Assembly: GCA_947380915.1 (NCBI GenBank)
Contig: CANCSY010000188.1
Coordinates: forward strand, 1 to 6,325
Direction of reading: 5' to 3'
Source: Beijerinckiaceae bacterium
GTDB lineage: Bacteria; Pseudomonadota; Alphaproteobacteria; Rhizobiales; Beijerinckiaceae
DNA: 6,325 nt
Translations under genes and position numbers: made by a program
The notes under the pieces: generated by a model
What the model saw: only the letters and a program-made list of their open reading frames with translations
Told to the model about the DNA's origin: nothing
Database searches by the model: none
Shown here: positions 5,293-6,325 of the stretch, piece by piece
How positions within the stretch are numbered: position 1 is the stretch's first letter
Layout: each line of letters starts with the position of its first letter

Positions 5293-6325
5293 GTGACCCC
5301 AGCACTCTTCGCCATCCCCGGCGATCTTTCCACCCTCACGGGGGGCTATGGCTATGACCGGCGCATGCTGGCGGCCCTGCCCGCCTGCGGGGTGGCGGCC
5401 ACCCATCTGCCCCTGCCGGGCGGCTTCCCCTTTGCGGACGCCGCCACGGTGGCGCAATGCCTGCGGCTGCTGGCGCAGGCGCAGCCCGACCATGTGCTGC
5501 TGGTCGATGGTCTGGCGCTGGGGGCGCTGCCGCCCGATGGGCTCGCGGGCCTTGCGGCGCCGCTGGTGGCGCTGGTGCATCACCCGCTCGGCCTCGAAAG
5601 CGGGCTTGCGCCCGCAACAGCCCGCGCGCTCATCGAGAATGAACGGGCGGTGCTGGCCCATGTCCGCCATGTCATCGTGACCAGCCAGACCACCTGCGAC
5701 ACCCTCATTGCCGATTTCGCCGTATCGGCGGAGCGGATCACTGTGGCCGAGCCCGGCACGGACCCCGCCCCCCGTTTTCAGGGCTCGGGCGAGGAGAGCG
5801 TGGCGCTTCTGGCCATCGGCTCGATCACCCCGCGCAAGGGGCATGGGGTCTTGATCGAGGCGCTGGCGGGGCTGGCCCATCTGCCCTGGCGGCTCACGCT
5901 CATCGGCAGCCCTGACCGCGACCCCGCTTGCGCGGCACAGTTGCGCGCCTCCATCGCCGCCCAGGGCTTGAGCGAGCGGATCACGCTTGCGGGCGAGGCG
6001 CCGGAAGAGGCCCTTGGCGCGGCCTATGCGGGCGCTGACCTCTTCGTGCTGCCCTCGCTCTATGAGGGCTATGGCATGGTGCTGGGCGAGGCCATGGCGC
6101 GGGGCCTGCCCATCGTCACGACCACAGGCGGCGCCGCCGCCCAAACTGTCCCTGACGCCGCCGCCCTCAAGGTCCCCCCCGGCGATGCGCTGGCCCTGCG
6201 CGCCGCGCTGCAAACCGCCATCACTGATCCCGCACTGCGCGCGCGCCTCTCCGACGCCTCATGGCTGGCCGGACAGGGCCTGCCGCGCTGGGGCGATGGG
6301 GCGGCGCTGATCGCGCGGGTTCTTC
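5293..6325 (+). CDS. GT-B family 4 glycosyltransferase, 3' end beyond window
   Basis: The open frame of 344 codons has no stop before the right edge and probably lacks only the last few residues. It is a soluble GT-B enzyme expected to transfer a sugar from a nucleotide-sugar donor, retaining configuration. The N-terminal acceptor half has a glycine-rich TGGYGYDRRM loop (16-25) and HHPLGLE (96-102). The donor half starts with GSITPRKG (176-183), where R181 and K182 fit the phosphate-binding pair. It also contains the EX7E signature EGYGMVLGE (E258, E266) followed by AMARGLPIV, typical of GT4. No signal peptide or membrane segment is visible. The start is GTG 5293, 3 bp after the PTPS-like TAA; GAGGG at 5275-5279 is a distant ribosome-binding site (13 nt), so translation is probably coupled. 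The first in-frame ATG (codon 25) would remove the N-terminal strand and the glycine loop. Pairing with a PTPS-like gene makes a pterin-like acceptor a reasonable guess. Cyanobacterial pterin glucosyltransferases are a known precedent for such chemistry. Donor and acceptor cannot be read from the sequence. Confidence 0.9.
   Translation, partial: MTPALFAIPGDLSTLTGGYGYDRRMLAALPACGVAATHLPLPGGFPFADAATVAQCLRLLAQAQPDHVLLVDGLALGALPPDGLAGLAAPLVALVHHPLGLESGLAPATARALIENERAVLAHVRHVIVTSQTTCDTLIADFAVSAERITVAEPGTDPAPRFQGSGEESVALLAIGSITPRKGHGVLIEALAGLAHLPWRLTLIGSPDRDPACAAQLRASIAAQGLSERITLAGEAPEEALGAAYAGADLFVLPSLYEGYGMVLGEAMARGLPIVTTTGGAAAQTVPDAAALKVPPGDALALRAALQTAITDPALRARLSDASWLAGQGLPRWGDGAALIARVL

Noticed and set aside
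4630..6213. 527-codon minus-strand open frame opposite the PTPS-like and glycosyltransferase genes
   Set aside because: Both plus-strand genes have strong family signatures, and the antisense translation is low-complexity Gly/Arg/Gln-rich with no domain.

Overview
The window is high-GC, densely packed bacterial chromosome. The short alphaproteobacterial form of OpgH, GTG starts and the codon choice point to an alphaproteobacterium, probably in the Hyphomicrobiales (Rhizobiales). This placement is inferred from protein character only.

Layout: (1) On the minus strand, opgH (2292-487) encodes the osmoregulated periplasmic glucan glucosyltransferase. It is followed 28 bp later by a secreted protein of unknown function that runs off the left edge (458-<1). 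(2) Diverging from opgH across a short gap, three plus-strand genes look like one functional group: a zinc-less, BchC-like medium-chain dehydrogenase (2356-3390), a small 6-pyruvoyl-tetrahydropterin-synthase-like (PTPS/QueD-fold) protein (4891-5289), and a GT-B family 4 glycosyltransferase starting 3 bp after it (5293->6325, cut by the right edge). (3) Between the dehydrogenase and the PTPS-like gene lies about 1.4 kb that looks like an intruder. It holds an AT-rich array of six near-identical 15-bp units at an exact 22-bp period plus a decayed seventh (3390-3537), then a AAA_14/DUF4143 ATPase gene (3553-4778). That gene is broken by an apparent 5-bp tandem duplication.

How the genes may work together: OpgH and the secreted protein are probably co-transcribed and act at the cell envelope. 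The dehydrogenase, PTPS-like enzyme and glycosyltransferase suggest formation of a modified, possibly glycosylated, pterin-like small molecule. The PTPS-like protein keeps the fold signature but lacks the catalytic Cys, the catalytic His and one of the three zinc-binding His of classical members, so its reaction is probably not the textbook one.

The items most worth a second look are the 22-bp repeat array in front of the ATPase, the exact 5-bp frameshift in that ATPase, and the dehydrogenase/remodelled-PTPS/glycosyltransferase set. No tRNA, rRNA, CRISPR array, transposase or convincing intrinsic terminator was seen.
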